A stretch of 62,233 bases of DNA from Spirochaetota bacterium (GTDB lineage: Bacteria > Spirochaetota > JAAYUW01 > JAOAHJ01): assembly GCA_026415295.1 (NCBI GenBank), contig JAOAHJ010000007.1, forward strand, positions 1-62,233, in the 5' to 3' direction. Of the stretch, positions 38,651 to 46,648 are shown in pieces. Under the pieces are notes generated by a model that had not been told where the DNA came from, searched no databases, and saw nothing but the letters and a program-made list of their open reading frames with translations. A program made the position numbers and the translations under genes. Positions within the stretch are counted from its first letter, which is position 1. Each line of letters begins with the position of its first letter.

Positions 38651-40312
38651 ATGAATAACTTTGATAAATTCGAATATTTATTTGAAAAATATTTTAATAT
38701 TGAAAATTTTAAGAAAAGAAACTGCTTTTTTCTATTAATTGACAATAACATTTTAAATTTTGAAAAAATTAAAGACTATTTTAATGAAAAAATTGTAAAA
38801 TTTGCAGAAAACTTTATTAATTTTGAAAATAATACTCCTAAACTAAGTGAAAATATAATTAAAAATCAGTATTTTTTAATTTTTTATAAACCTTCATATT
38901 ATGAAACAGAAATAGATAATAATGATATTAAAACATATTATATTTATAATTTTGAGGTTTCTTATATTAAAATAAACTTTAATAATAATATTATTTCTTT
39001 AAATAAAGATATAATTGATTTTTTATCAAATAGAGTAATTCCAATTAACATTGAAAACATATTTTTTGATCCTTCATTTAATAATGAAAAGAATATTATA
39101 ATAAAAAATTCTATAGACAAAATAATAGAAGAAAGTCTTATAAAATTTAGAACATCTCAAATAATGTCTTATAAATGGTTTAAAAATATTTTTAAATTTT
39201 TATATCACAATATTAACCTTATTAAAAAAGGATACAAAAATAATTTAAATATTTTAACAAATAATTTACCTAATAACATTGAAAATTTTAATAATATTCC
39301 AAACTATCTAACTAAAGAAAACAATAAAGAAAATATGCATAATGATAATGAAAATAATATAAATATTTTTTTAATAGGTTCCTCTCCAAATCTTGATTTA
39401 GAAATATCCAATCTTAAAGAAGAAATAAATTATTTTGATAAAAATAAAAAAAAGTATTTTACTTTTTGCATAGATAACTCCTACTTTACTCTTTTAAGAA
39501 ACAATATTAGTCCTGATTTTATAATTTCTTTTGACCCAGCTACTTTTACACAACTTTTTATATTAAAAAAATACATCCCATTTATAAAGAGTCCATCAAT
39601 AATATGTCCTACTACTTTAAATCCTAAAACTTACAAAAATTTAAAAAAAGTATTTTTATTTAATCCTGGAATAGATTTTGAAGATGAAATATTTAATTTT
39701 TCTTTTAATAGTTTTAATAAAATTTTTATAAATAAATTTCAAAATAAAGATAATCCAATTAATTTTATAAAAAATCTACCTATACTTAATTTTAACATCA
39801 CAAATGTTGGCTCTGCATCTCTTAAAATTATCTACACCATAAAAGAGCTTTTGAAAAATAATAAAGACAATAAGGGGGAAAATAATAGTTTAAATTTTAC
39901 CCTAAAAATATATGGAATAGATTACTCATTTAATTCATATAAATATTATTCAAAAGAGTGTTTCTGGCAAAAATATAATAGAACTAATGAATCATATAAA
40001 GACACAACAATTAAAAATAATTTTAAAAAATGTGTTTATAAAAATGAAAAAAAACTATTTTTAATTTATAAAGAAGAATTTTCTAATGAATTAGAATATC
40101 TAATTAAAAGTGATAAAATTTATGAAGATGGTAGTTTATTTATTTCTAAAAATAAATCCTCAATTTTAGTTCCTCTTTTATCTTACTTTTATTTTATTAA
40201 ACTCAAAAAAAAATCTAACCAGAAAATATCTTTTAATTTAAAAGAACAAGAAAAAACAAAAAAAGCTATTAAAGATTATATAAATAAAATTATTCTAAAC
40301 CTTTCTTTATAA
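38651..40312 (+). CDS. DUF115 / MptE-like protein (motility accessory factor type)
   Basis: The central region from about residue 235 has the DUF115 signature: NIFLIGSSPNLDLE (nucleotide-binding-like loop), then FTFCIDNSYFTLLRNNISPDFIISFDP and later NVGSASLKII and LKIYGIDYSF. DUF115 proteins in motile bacteria (Maf) are linked to flagellin glycosylation with nonulosonic acids; the archaeal relative MptE is a pterin pyrophosphokinase. The N-terminal 230 residues are Asn-rich and unassigned. No Shine-Dalgarno. Its 3' end overlaps galK convergently by 23 nt. Confidence 0.85.
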   Translation: MNNFDKFEYLFEKYFNIENFKKRNCFFLLIDNNILNFEKIKDYFNEKIVKFAENFINFENNTPKLSENIIKNQYFLIFYKPSYYETEIDNNDIKTYYIYNFEVSYIKINFNNNIISLNKDIIDFLSNRVIPINIENIFFDPSFNNEKNIIIKNSIDKIIEESLIKFRTSQIMSYKWFKNIFKFLYHNINLIKKGYKNNLNILTNNLPNNIENFNNIPNYLTKENNKENMHNDNENNINIFLIGSSPNLDLEISNLKEEINYFDKNKKKYFTFCIDNSYFTLLRNNISPDFIISFDPATFTQLFILKKYIPFIKSPSIICPTTLNPKTYKNLKKVFLFNPGIDFEDEIFNFSFNSFNKIFINKFQNKDNPINFIKNLPILNFNITNVGSASLKIIYTIKELLKNNKDNKGENNSLNFTLKIYGIDYSFNSYKYYSKECFWQKYNRTNESYKDTTIKNNFKKCVYKNEKKLFLIYKEEFSNELEYLIKSDKIYEDGSLFISKNKSSILVPLLSYFYFIKLKKKSNQKISFNLKEQEKTKKAIKDYINKIILNLSL

Positions 40313-41687
40313 TTACCTTATTGAAACTAATCTCTTTATTAAATAATCTTTTATATTTTTCATTTTTATTATATATTGTATTTTCTACCAAATTTTCATT
40401 TCCTTTTTCACAAACAAATATTATAGATCCTCCAAATCCACCACCCATCAATCTTGCACCTTTAATAAAATATCTATTTTTATAAAGTTCCATCATAATA
40501 TATTCAATTTCTTCAACTGATACTTCATAAAATAGAGCTAAAGAAATATGAGTAACCCAAAGAAGTTTAAAAGCTTCTTCATATTCTTTCCTTTTTACAA
40601 AATACTTAAATAATTTAGTTCTTCCTATCTCAGTTACAAAGTGAAACAACCTTTTTAAAATTATATTATAATCATAATTTTTATTATTTTTAATTTCATC
40701 AATAATATTAAGTACTATTTTATTCCATTTAAAAATAAAAAATGATTTATTTAAATCTTTATTACTATAAAAATATTCTATTATATCATCTATAAATTTT
40801 TCTTTTATAAATTCATATTTTGATTTTATATTGTTATTGTCCTTATTATCATAAATGCTTGCAAAATATTTATCTAAATTACATAATATAATCTCGTTAA
40901 TCTTTTTAATTTTTTCAAATCCATTAAAGTATTTAAGATATATTTCTGCAAAACTTCTTACATTTAAATTATATTTTTTTAATGCTTCCTGAATAATATC
41001 TTTTTCTTTAATACGAGTAGTATAACCTTCACCTGAAATAGAATGCTTTACATTTGAATTTATAATAAAAAATTCATAGTTACCCTTTAGGTTTAAATAA
41101 CAAACAAAATTAGTTTTTCTCTTATCACTTAAAATTTTATTTATTTTTTCATAATCCAAAAAAAGTAATTTATCTTTTTCACCATAACATATTGAAAGTT
41201 GGTCTAAAAATCCACATGGAGCACCTATATATTTATTTTCTGTTTCTTTAGCTAATAAAGCTACATCAAATCTGTTAAAAGGCAAGTTAAAATACTTAGT
41301 TAAACTGTAAATCATTCCACATAAAATGGAAGCAGAGGAGGAAAGGCCAGCAGATAATGGTAATGTAGTATCAATAATTATTTTGATTGGTTCATTAATA
41401 ATAACACCTTTATCCTTTAAAAGTAAAAAAGGTGCAATAATATAACCATACCATATTTTTTTCAAATCATCTTTATTAAAATCATATATTTCATCATATG
41501 AAATAAATAGTTCTTTATTATAAAGTTTTGAATAAATAAATATTCCTCTAACTTGAATATTTTCATATTTACTTATATTGATATAGTTTCCTAGATTTAT
41601 TGATGCAGGAATAGAAAGACCATTAACATAATCTACATGTTCCCCAATAATATTTATTCTACCTGCTGAATAAACTAAAACTTCCAT
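40290..41687 (-). CDS. galK: Galactokinase
   Basis: GHMP kinase: galactokinase signature GRINIIGEHVDYVNG (9-23), phosphate-binding loop LPLSAGLSSSAS (109-120), catalytic Asp D162 in CGFLDQLS and the C-terminal GARLMGGGFGGS motif. Phosphorylates galactose in the Leloir pathway, and can use galactose released by the GH36 enzyme at 12597. At 465 aa it is about 80 residues longer than usual, because of a Lys/Asn-rich insertion (about 255-340). GAGG precedes ATG. galT and galE are not in this window. Confidence 0.94.
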   Translation of the reverse strand: MEVLVYSAGRINIIGEHVDYVNGLSIPASINLGNYINISKYENIQVRGIFIYSKLYNKELFISYDEIYDFNKDDLKKIWYGYIIAPFLLLKDKGVIINEPIKIIIDTTLPLSAGLSSSASILCGMIYSLTKYFNLPFNRFDVALLAKETENKYIGAPCGFLDQLSICYGEKDKLLFLDYEKINKILSDKRKTNFVCYLNLKGNYEFFIINSNVKHSISGEGYTTRIKEKDIIQEALKKYNLNVRSFAEIYLKYFNGFEKIKKINEIILCNLDKYFASIYDNKDNNNIKSKYEFIKEKFIDDIIEYFYSNKDLNKSFFIFKWNKIVLNIIDEIKNNKNYDYNIILKRLFHFVTEIGRTKLFKYFVKRKEYEEAFKLLWVTHISLALFYEVSVEEIEYIMMELYKNRYFIKGARLMGGGFGGSIIFVCEKGNENLVENTIYNKNEKYKRLFNKEISFNKVIIKKGLE

Positions 41688-41894
41688 TTTAACCTCTTAA
41701 AATAATTTATAAAATATACACAAAAAATTTCTAAATTAAAATATATAATTTAAATAATAATATAATATTATTTAATAAAAATAAATTTAAATAATTTAAT
41801 TTTTTCTTATTTTATTTTATTTTTCATTCTTTTTATATTTATATATTCCATTCATTTTTGTAAAACTAAATATTTCTTAAAAATTGGATTCTAT

Positions 41895-41924
41895 AAAATA
41901 AAAAAAGCTGGCGTAAAGCCAGCT
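41895..41924 (-). terminator. Rho-independent terminator of tRNA-Asn
   Basis: On the minus strand a perfect 7-bp hairpin AGCTGGC-TTTAC-GCCAGCT is followed by TTTTTTATTTT. It starts seven nt after the tRNA 3' end. It is by far the clearest intrinsic terminator in the window. Confidence 0.92.
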
Positions 41925-41930
41925 CTTTAT

Positions 41931-42003
41931 CTCCAGCTGCAGGGATCGAACCTGCGACCCACGGATTAACAGTCCGTTGCTCTACCGGCTGAGCTAAGCT
42001 GGA
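41931..42003 (-). tRNA. tRNA-Asn (anticodon GTT)
   Basis: 73-nt cloverleaf read on the minus strand. The acceptor TCCAGCT/AGCTGGA pairs fully, the D-arm has AGCTCAGCCGGTAGAGC, the anticodon loop is CTGTTAA with GTT, and the T-arm is GCAGGTTCGATCCCTGC. Discriminator is G; CCA is not encoded. A TTGACA box lies upstream and an intrinsic terminator downstream, so it is a separate transcription unit. Confidence 0.97.
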
Positions 42004-42024
42004 ATATTATTTACAATTAATTTA

Positions 42025-42050
42025 ATTATCAAATTATAAATTTTTGTCAA
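42025..42050 (-). promoter_or_regulatory. Candidate promoter of tRNA-Asn
   Basis: A perfect TTGACA (42045-42050, minus strand) and GATAAT (42025-42030) lie 21 nt upstream of the tRNA. The spacer is 14 nt, the same short value as for tRNA-Gly. Confidence 0.4.
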
Positions 42051-42075
42051 TCATTTTTATAATAAATTTATCTTT

Positions 42076-42441
42076 TTATCTTCTATCGATTTTATTTTTT
42101 TTGTCTAAATTTTTTAAATGTTTTGCTCTATTTAAAACACTTTTTAAAAACCTTTCAAGAATTGCCTCAATATCAGACTCTTCATACATTTTCTTTATTG
42201 TCTCATTTGAAAAAAGTTTTTTTGAAATTTTATATTTTTCATTTTTAAAATCAACATCAAAATCTTCATCTTTAATATCAATATCATTCTTATATTCTTC
42301 ATTAATAATTTTAGTAAATATTTTCTTTGCTATATGAGAAAAAGCATTTGAAGCATCATTAAAATCTTCACTTTTATTTATAAGATCATTAAATTCATGT
42401 ATAAATTCATTTTCATATTTAACAAATGAAATTTTTTTCAT
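42076..42441 (-). CDS. Hypothetical small acidic/basic helical protein
   Basis: 121 aa, not recognised. Mostly helical and highly charged, with an acidic middle (DIDIKDEDFDVDF, about 54-66) and a basic end (NRAKHLKNLDKKNKIDRR). No signal peptide or TM. A GGAG nine nt before ATG supports translation. It follows secF by 39 nt on the same strand and is probably in the yajC-secDF operon, so a link to secretion or membrane assembly is possible but unproven. Confidence 0.7.
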   Translation of the reverse strand: MKKISFVKYENEFIHEFNDLINKSEDFNDASNAFSHIAKKIFTKIINEEYKNDIDIKDEDFDVDFKNEKYKISKKLFSNETIKKMYEESDIEAILERFLKSVLNRAKHLKNLDKKNKIDRR

Positions 42442-42480
42442 AAAAATTTCTCCAATAATTATTATTAAAATAAAATTTTA

Positions 42481-43377
42481 TTAAAAGGTTTTCTGTTTCT
42501 TACTTTGTTGAATAAGTATTGGAGAAGCTATAAAAATAGAGGAATATGTACCAACAACAATTCCAAAACTTAAAGCTAATCCGAAATCTCTCAAAACTTC
42601 ACCACCAAAAATAAAAATCATAAATACAACAAAAAAAGTTGTTAATGATGTTATTATTGTTCTAGAAAGTGTCTCATTTATAGATTTATTTATTAGTAAA
42701 GAAAAATCCATTTTTGGATATAATTGATAATTTTCTCTTATTCTAGAATAAACAACTATTGTATCATTTAAAGAATATCCTATAAGAGTTAAAATTGCTG
42801 CAAGAACATTCAATGTAAATTCCCTTTTCAATATAATAAGTAAAGATAATGTTAATAAAACATCGTGAATTAAAGCAACAACTGCACCTATAGAAAACTT
42901 CAAATGTTTAAATCTTATAAGAATATAAAATAATATCAAAACAAAAACTACAAGTACTAACCAAATAGAATCCCTTAAAAATTGTTTCGACATTGTTGCA
43001 CCAATTAAATTGATAGATAACCAATAAACATTGCTTTGTCCATATCTATCTTCAATCAATTTTTTTAATTTATCCTGTTTCATTTGATTTTCACTGTCTT
43101 CTTTAGAAACTGGAATTTTTATATTGTAAGTTTTTGATTCTTCACTTCCAATTTGTACAACATTGCTTCCAAAACCACCTTTTACAACTGTTTCTCTAAC
43201 ATTAGCAAGTGTAGCCTCTTTATTATCAATTTGAACAATAAATGAAATACCTCCTGTAAAATCAATCCCAAATTTAAATCCATTAATAAATATAAAAGCA
43301 ATACCGACTAAAAGAAACAAAATAGAAAATCCTATTGCAACAAATCTATATTTAACAAAATTTATCTCTTTTTTCAT
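42481..43377 (-). CDS. secF: Protein translocase subunit SecF
   Basis: Half of the SecDF proton/sodium-driven motor that pulls exported proteins through SecYEG. Six TM helices; GFKFGIDFTGGISF (the DFTGG motif) after TM1, and the conserved ALIHDVLLTL (helix 4 Asp) and GYSLNDTIVVYSRIREN regions. AGGAGG precedes ATG. 38 nt after secD. Confidence 0.98.
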   Translation of the reverse strand: MKKEINFVKYRFVAIGFSILFLLVGIAFIFINGFKFGIDFTGGISFIVQIDNKEATLANVRETVVKGGFGSNVVQIGSEESKTYNIKIPVSKEDSENQMKQDKLKKLIEDRYGQSNVYWLSINLIGATMSKQFLRDSIWLVLVVFVLILFYILIRFKHLKFSIGAVVALIHDVLLTLSLLIILKREFTLNVLAAILTLIGYSLNDTIVVYSRIRENYQLYPKMDFSLLINKSINETLSRTIITSLTTFFVVFMIFIFGGEVLRDFGLALSFGIVVGTYSSIFIASPILIQQSKKQKTF

Positions 43378-43415
43378 AATTAAAGAATCCTCCTTTTAAA
43401 TCAATTTTTCTTTTT

Positions 43416-44897
43416 TTATATTGATATGTTTTTCTTTCTTTCATCTTTGTAAATTGAAGTCATAATTAACCTAGAAGTAATTAATACCACGATCATATTT
43501 ATCACTATACCAATAGAAAGGGTTACAGCAAATCCTCTAATAGGCCCAGAACCCAATTGTGCTAATGCAATAGAAGCAATTAATGTTGTTAAGTTTGAAT
43601 CAAATATAGTTAGAAAAGCCTTATCATAGCCTATACTTACTGCAAGATATGGTGGTTTACCACCTCTTAACTCATCTTTTATTCTTTCATAAATAATTAC
43701 AAAAGCATCTATACCCATACCAATATTTAATATGATACCTGCAATACCAGGTAAAGTTAATGTATATGAAAATGCAGCTAAAAAAGCAACAAGAAAGAAA
43801 ATATTAAAAATAAGAAGAATATCTGTTAATAAACCTATTAATTTATAATAAATAATAGCAAAAATCAAAACTAGCAAACCTCCAATTAATCCTGCTTTAA
43901 TTCCTCTTTGAATAGAATCTTTACCAAGAGTAGGACCAACCTCATTTTGTTCAGCTATAACAATTGGTACAGGGAAAGAACCTGCTTTAAGAATCAAAGC
44001 TAAATCAAAAGCTTCTTCTGGTGTAAAATTACCTTGAATAGTAGCATTTGGAGAATTTATAGGTTCAGTAATCATAGGCATACTTAAAACTTTATTATCT
44101 AGAATTATAGCAAGTGGTTTATTTACATTATTTTTAGTAACCTCATAAAAGATTGCTGCTCCTTCAGCAGAAAGAGAAAATGCAACTTCTGGGCCCCATT
44201 GCCCATTTATAACATCAACTTTTTTTAAATATGTCCCATCAAGTTCCACTTTTTTCTTTACTACTGTAGCTACATCTTGAACATAATTTCCATATTTATC
44301 TTTTTTATATATTCCCATAACCTGTGAATCTTCTGGAATTAAATCTAACCTAACAATATTCCCTTTTTCATCTATAGCTCCAGGAGTATTCTTTAAAAGA
44401 TTAACAGTTTCAACATCCACTAATTGAAAAGTTAACCTTCCTTCTCCAACAATAATATTTTTAATTCTGTTGAAATCTTTTGCTCCAGGTAATTCTATGG
44501 ATATTAAATTTTTCCCCATCCTACTTATTTTAGGCTCAGTAACACCAAATTGATCTATTCTGTTTTTTAAGATAAGAAGCACCCTTTGCATAGCTTCTTC
44601 TTTATCAGCCTCTGTATAATCTTGAAAATTAGTAAAATCAGCTTTTAATACTATATATATTCCTCCTTTAAGATCAAGACCCAAATTGATAATTTGTTTT
44701 GAAAGTTTTCGCAAGTCTTCAATTCTTTTTAAATCTTTATCTGAAAGTCCTGCATTTGCAAGATCTTGAGGACTCAAAGTCAATAATAATTTATCCTGTT
44801 CAGAAACTAAGAAGTACCATTTATAAGTTGGAATAAGAAGATAAATAGAAAAAATTATCATAAAAATTGTTATAAATAATCTTGTCCTATTTCCCAT
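43416..44897 (-). CDS. secD: Protein translocase subunit SecD
   Basis: Six-TM partner of SecF with a large periplasmic region. LGLDLKGGIYIVL (DLKGG motif) after TM1, NRIDQFGVTEPKI, IELPGA and the C-terminal GIILNIGMGIDAFVIIYERIKDELR (ion-path Asp) are diagnostic. 493 aa is typical of the shorter SecD type. GGAGG precedes ATG. Confidence 0.98.
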   Translation of the reverse strand: MGNRTRLFITIFMIIFSIYLLIPTYKWYFLVSEQDKLLLTLSPQDLANAGLSDKDLKRIEDLRKLSKQIINLGLDLKGGIYIVLKADFTNFQDYTEADKEEAMQRVLLILKNRIDQFGVTEPKISRMGKNLISIELPGAKDFNRIKNIIVGEGRLTFQLVDVETVNLLKNTPGAIDEKGNIVRLDLIPEDSQVMGIYKKDKYGNYVQDVATVVKKKVELDGTYLKKVDVINGQWGPEVAFSLSAEGAAIFYEVTKNNVNKPLAIILDNKVLSMPMITEPINSPNATIQGNFTPEEAFDLALILKAGSFPVPIVIAEQNEVGPTLGKDSIQRGIKAGLIGGLLVLIFAIIYYKLIGLLTDILLIFNIFFLVAFLAAFSYTLTLPGIAGIILNIGMGIDAFVIIYERIKDELRGGKPPYLAVSIGYDKAFLTIFDSNLTTLIASIALAQLGSGPIRGFAVTLSIGIVINMIVVLITSRLIMTSIYKDERKKNISI

Positions 44898-44963
44898 TTT
44901 TCCTCCTGAAAATATAAAAAAATTTGAATAATATTATAAATTAAATTATCAAAAAATCTTTTT

Positions 44964-45113
44964 CTAAAATATATTTTTTTTATCTTTGCTTTTGATAAAA
45001 TAGATTAAAATCAAAACTATTATAACTAAAATTAAGTAAATAATATAAGATAAAGAAAGTTTAGGGGTTAAAATAAAGTCCCTAATAAGTTTGAAAATAT
45101 TATATTTTTCCAT
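44964..45113 (-). CDS. 49-residue single-TM peptide between yajC and secD
   Basis: A complete small frame (ATG at 45113, TAG at 44964) encodes an N-terminal amphipathic stretch (MEKYNIFKLIRDFILTPK), one clear membrane helix (YIIYLILVIIVLILIYFI) and a basic tail (KSKDKKNIF), giving an N-out/C-in or N-in topology not resolved by charge. It fills the 271-nt gap between yajC and secD. No Shine-Dalgarno is visible, which lowers confidence. It is not SecE (no W-P motif). It could be an accessory subunit of the SecDF-YajC complex. Confidence 0.5.
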   Translation of the reverse strand: MEKYNIFKLIRDFILTPKLSLSYIIYLILVIIVLILIYFIKSKDKKNIF

Positions 45114-45168
45114 AAAAAAATCTTTTATTATTATATATTAATAATTTTTTAAACTAATATAAATTTTA

Positions 45169-45501
45169 TTAATTATTTTGCTTTTTCTCAACATAAACAA
45201 TTGCAGATTTAGAAAACTCTATTGAAGTAGAATCATCTACTTTAACAATTACAGTATTTTCTTTTGTTGAAACAACAGTACCATGTATACCACCAGAAGT
45301 TATAACTTTATCACCTTTTTCAAGAGCATTAACCATTTCCTGATGCTTTTTTTCCTGTCTTTTCTGGGGAATTACAAGTAAAATATAAAATAAAACCATA
45401 ATAACAATAAAAGGCAAAAATAAACTTAAAAGATTTCCTGATCCACTTGTTCCTTGTGTACCAGTAGGAGCAGCCATTAACATTATATTTAACAAATTCA
45501 T
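45169..45501 (-). CDS. yajC: Preprotein translocase subunit YajC
   Basis: Single TM (LFLPFIVIMVLFYILLVIPQ) followed by the family signature PQKRQEKKHQEMVNALEKGDKVITSGGIHGTV. Associates with SecDF. First gene of yajC-(small peptide)-secD-secF. 110 aa, normal length. GGAGAG precedes ATG. Confidence 0.97.
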   Translation of the reverse strand: MNLLNIMLMAAPTGTQGTSGSGNLLSLFLPFIVIMVLFYILLVIPQKRQEKKHQEMVNALEKGDKVITSGGIHGTVVSTKENTVIVKVDDSTSIEFSKSAIVYVEKKQNN

Positions 45502-45797
45502 ATACTCTCCAAAAAATTTTGTTTTAATCTTTTTAACATATATTTTTATTTAGTCAATAAAATAAAAATTTTTAATAGATAAAAATAAACATTAAATTAC
45601 TTAAATATTAAACCTATAAAAATAAAAAGATAAATTATATTTTTAGAAAATTTAAATAAAATAAATATAAAATTAGATTTAGATTTTTCCAAAAAATTAA
45701 TAGTTCAAATTTTTTATTTTTAAAATATTTATATGTATCTGAAATTTTTTAATAATATTAATAAAATTGTATATTTTTAATTAAAGATAATTGATTC

Positions 45798-46498
45798 TTA
45801 AGGAGTTATTATTATATTTTTCATCTTCCCAGTTAAGATAGAATAGCTACCATTTGATGAAATAAAAATAAAATCCCAGATTCTTATAAAACTATTATCA
45901 TTTTTTATAACCCAACTATTTCCACCATCTTTAGAATAATATAATCCTTCTCCGTAAACCAATAAAGCTATAATAGAACCATCTGAACTCATAGAAACTG
46001 AAACCCAATTATTATTTCCAAGATTAGTTTTTTCTTCCCAATTATTGCCACCATCATTTGATAAATAAACACCACCATTTTCAACAAAAGCTATTATTTT
46101 TTGTCCATTAGAAGATATACACATTTTTTCCAATTCTTTGGACTCAAATTCATTTTTTCTTGTTATGGCAATTTTGTTACTGTCTCCAGAAATAGGTACA
46201 TCTCTCCAACCCCTCACTCCTAAAGAATTTATTTCATTCTAATTTGAACCACCATTGTTGAAAGATAAATATATCCTCAATTAACTAATGAAATAATCTT
46301 ATCCCCATTAGAAGACATATCACAGCCCATCCACTGACAAGAATTAATTTCTCCTGCTATTGTTTTTCAATATATGTGTTAAATATATTATTAACTGGAT
46401 TTTGTTCGTTTTGATTTTGATTATTAATAATATTATTTAACGGTTGTTTACAAGAAAACAAAAAAATTAATAAAATTAAAAAAAATAAACTTTTTCAT
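45798..46498 (-). pseudogene. Decayed lipoprotein with BNR/YCF48-like beta-propeller repeats
   Basis: An open stretch (45798-46217) holds repeats of the form SSNGQKIIAFVENGGVYLSNDGG-NW, SSDGSIIALLVYGEGLYYSKDGG-SW. Upstream, the same repeat continues in other frames: CDMSSNGDKIISLVN then GYIYLS, NNGGSN and NEINSLG, back to a lipoprotein signal (ATG at 46498, MKKFIFF... with a lipobox FSC followed by KQPLNN). Lesions: a frameshift in the signal T-run leading to TAA (46448-46450), TAG (46357-46359), TGA (46277-46279), a further frameshift, and TAG (46239-46241) where the repeat demands Trp. Several independent lesions favour true decay over sequencing error. Confidence 0.85.
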
Positions 46499-46648
46499 AA
46501 AAATTCCTTTAATTTTTTTAGATAAAAATATTTAAACCCAATATTTATTATTATAAATCAAAAAAAAATAGTAATTATTTTGAAAAATTATTTGTTTTTT
46601 ATTAAAAATAATATTTTATTAATTTAGTTAAAAACAAACTTAAACCAA

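Noticed and set aside
42044-42337. Plus-strand frame with hydrophobic content opposite the unknown sec-operon gene
   Set aside because: It is the mirror of a minus-strand gene with a good Shine-Dalgarno; its Phe/Leu/Ser-rich content is what the reverse of a Lys/Glu-rich gene gives.
44964-45113. Reading the small sec-operon peptide as SecE
   Set aside because: No W-P motif and no amphipathic helix of the SecE type; secE is normally beside nusG.
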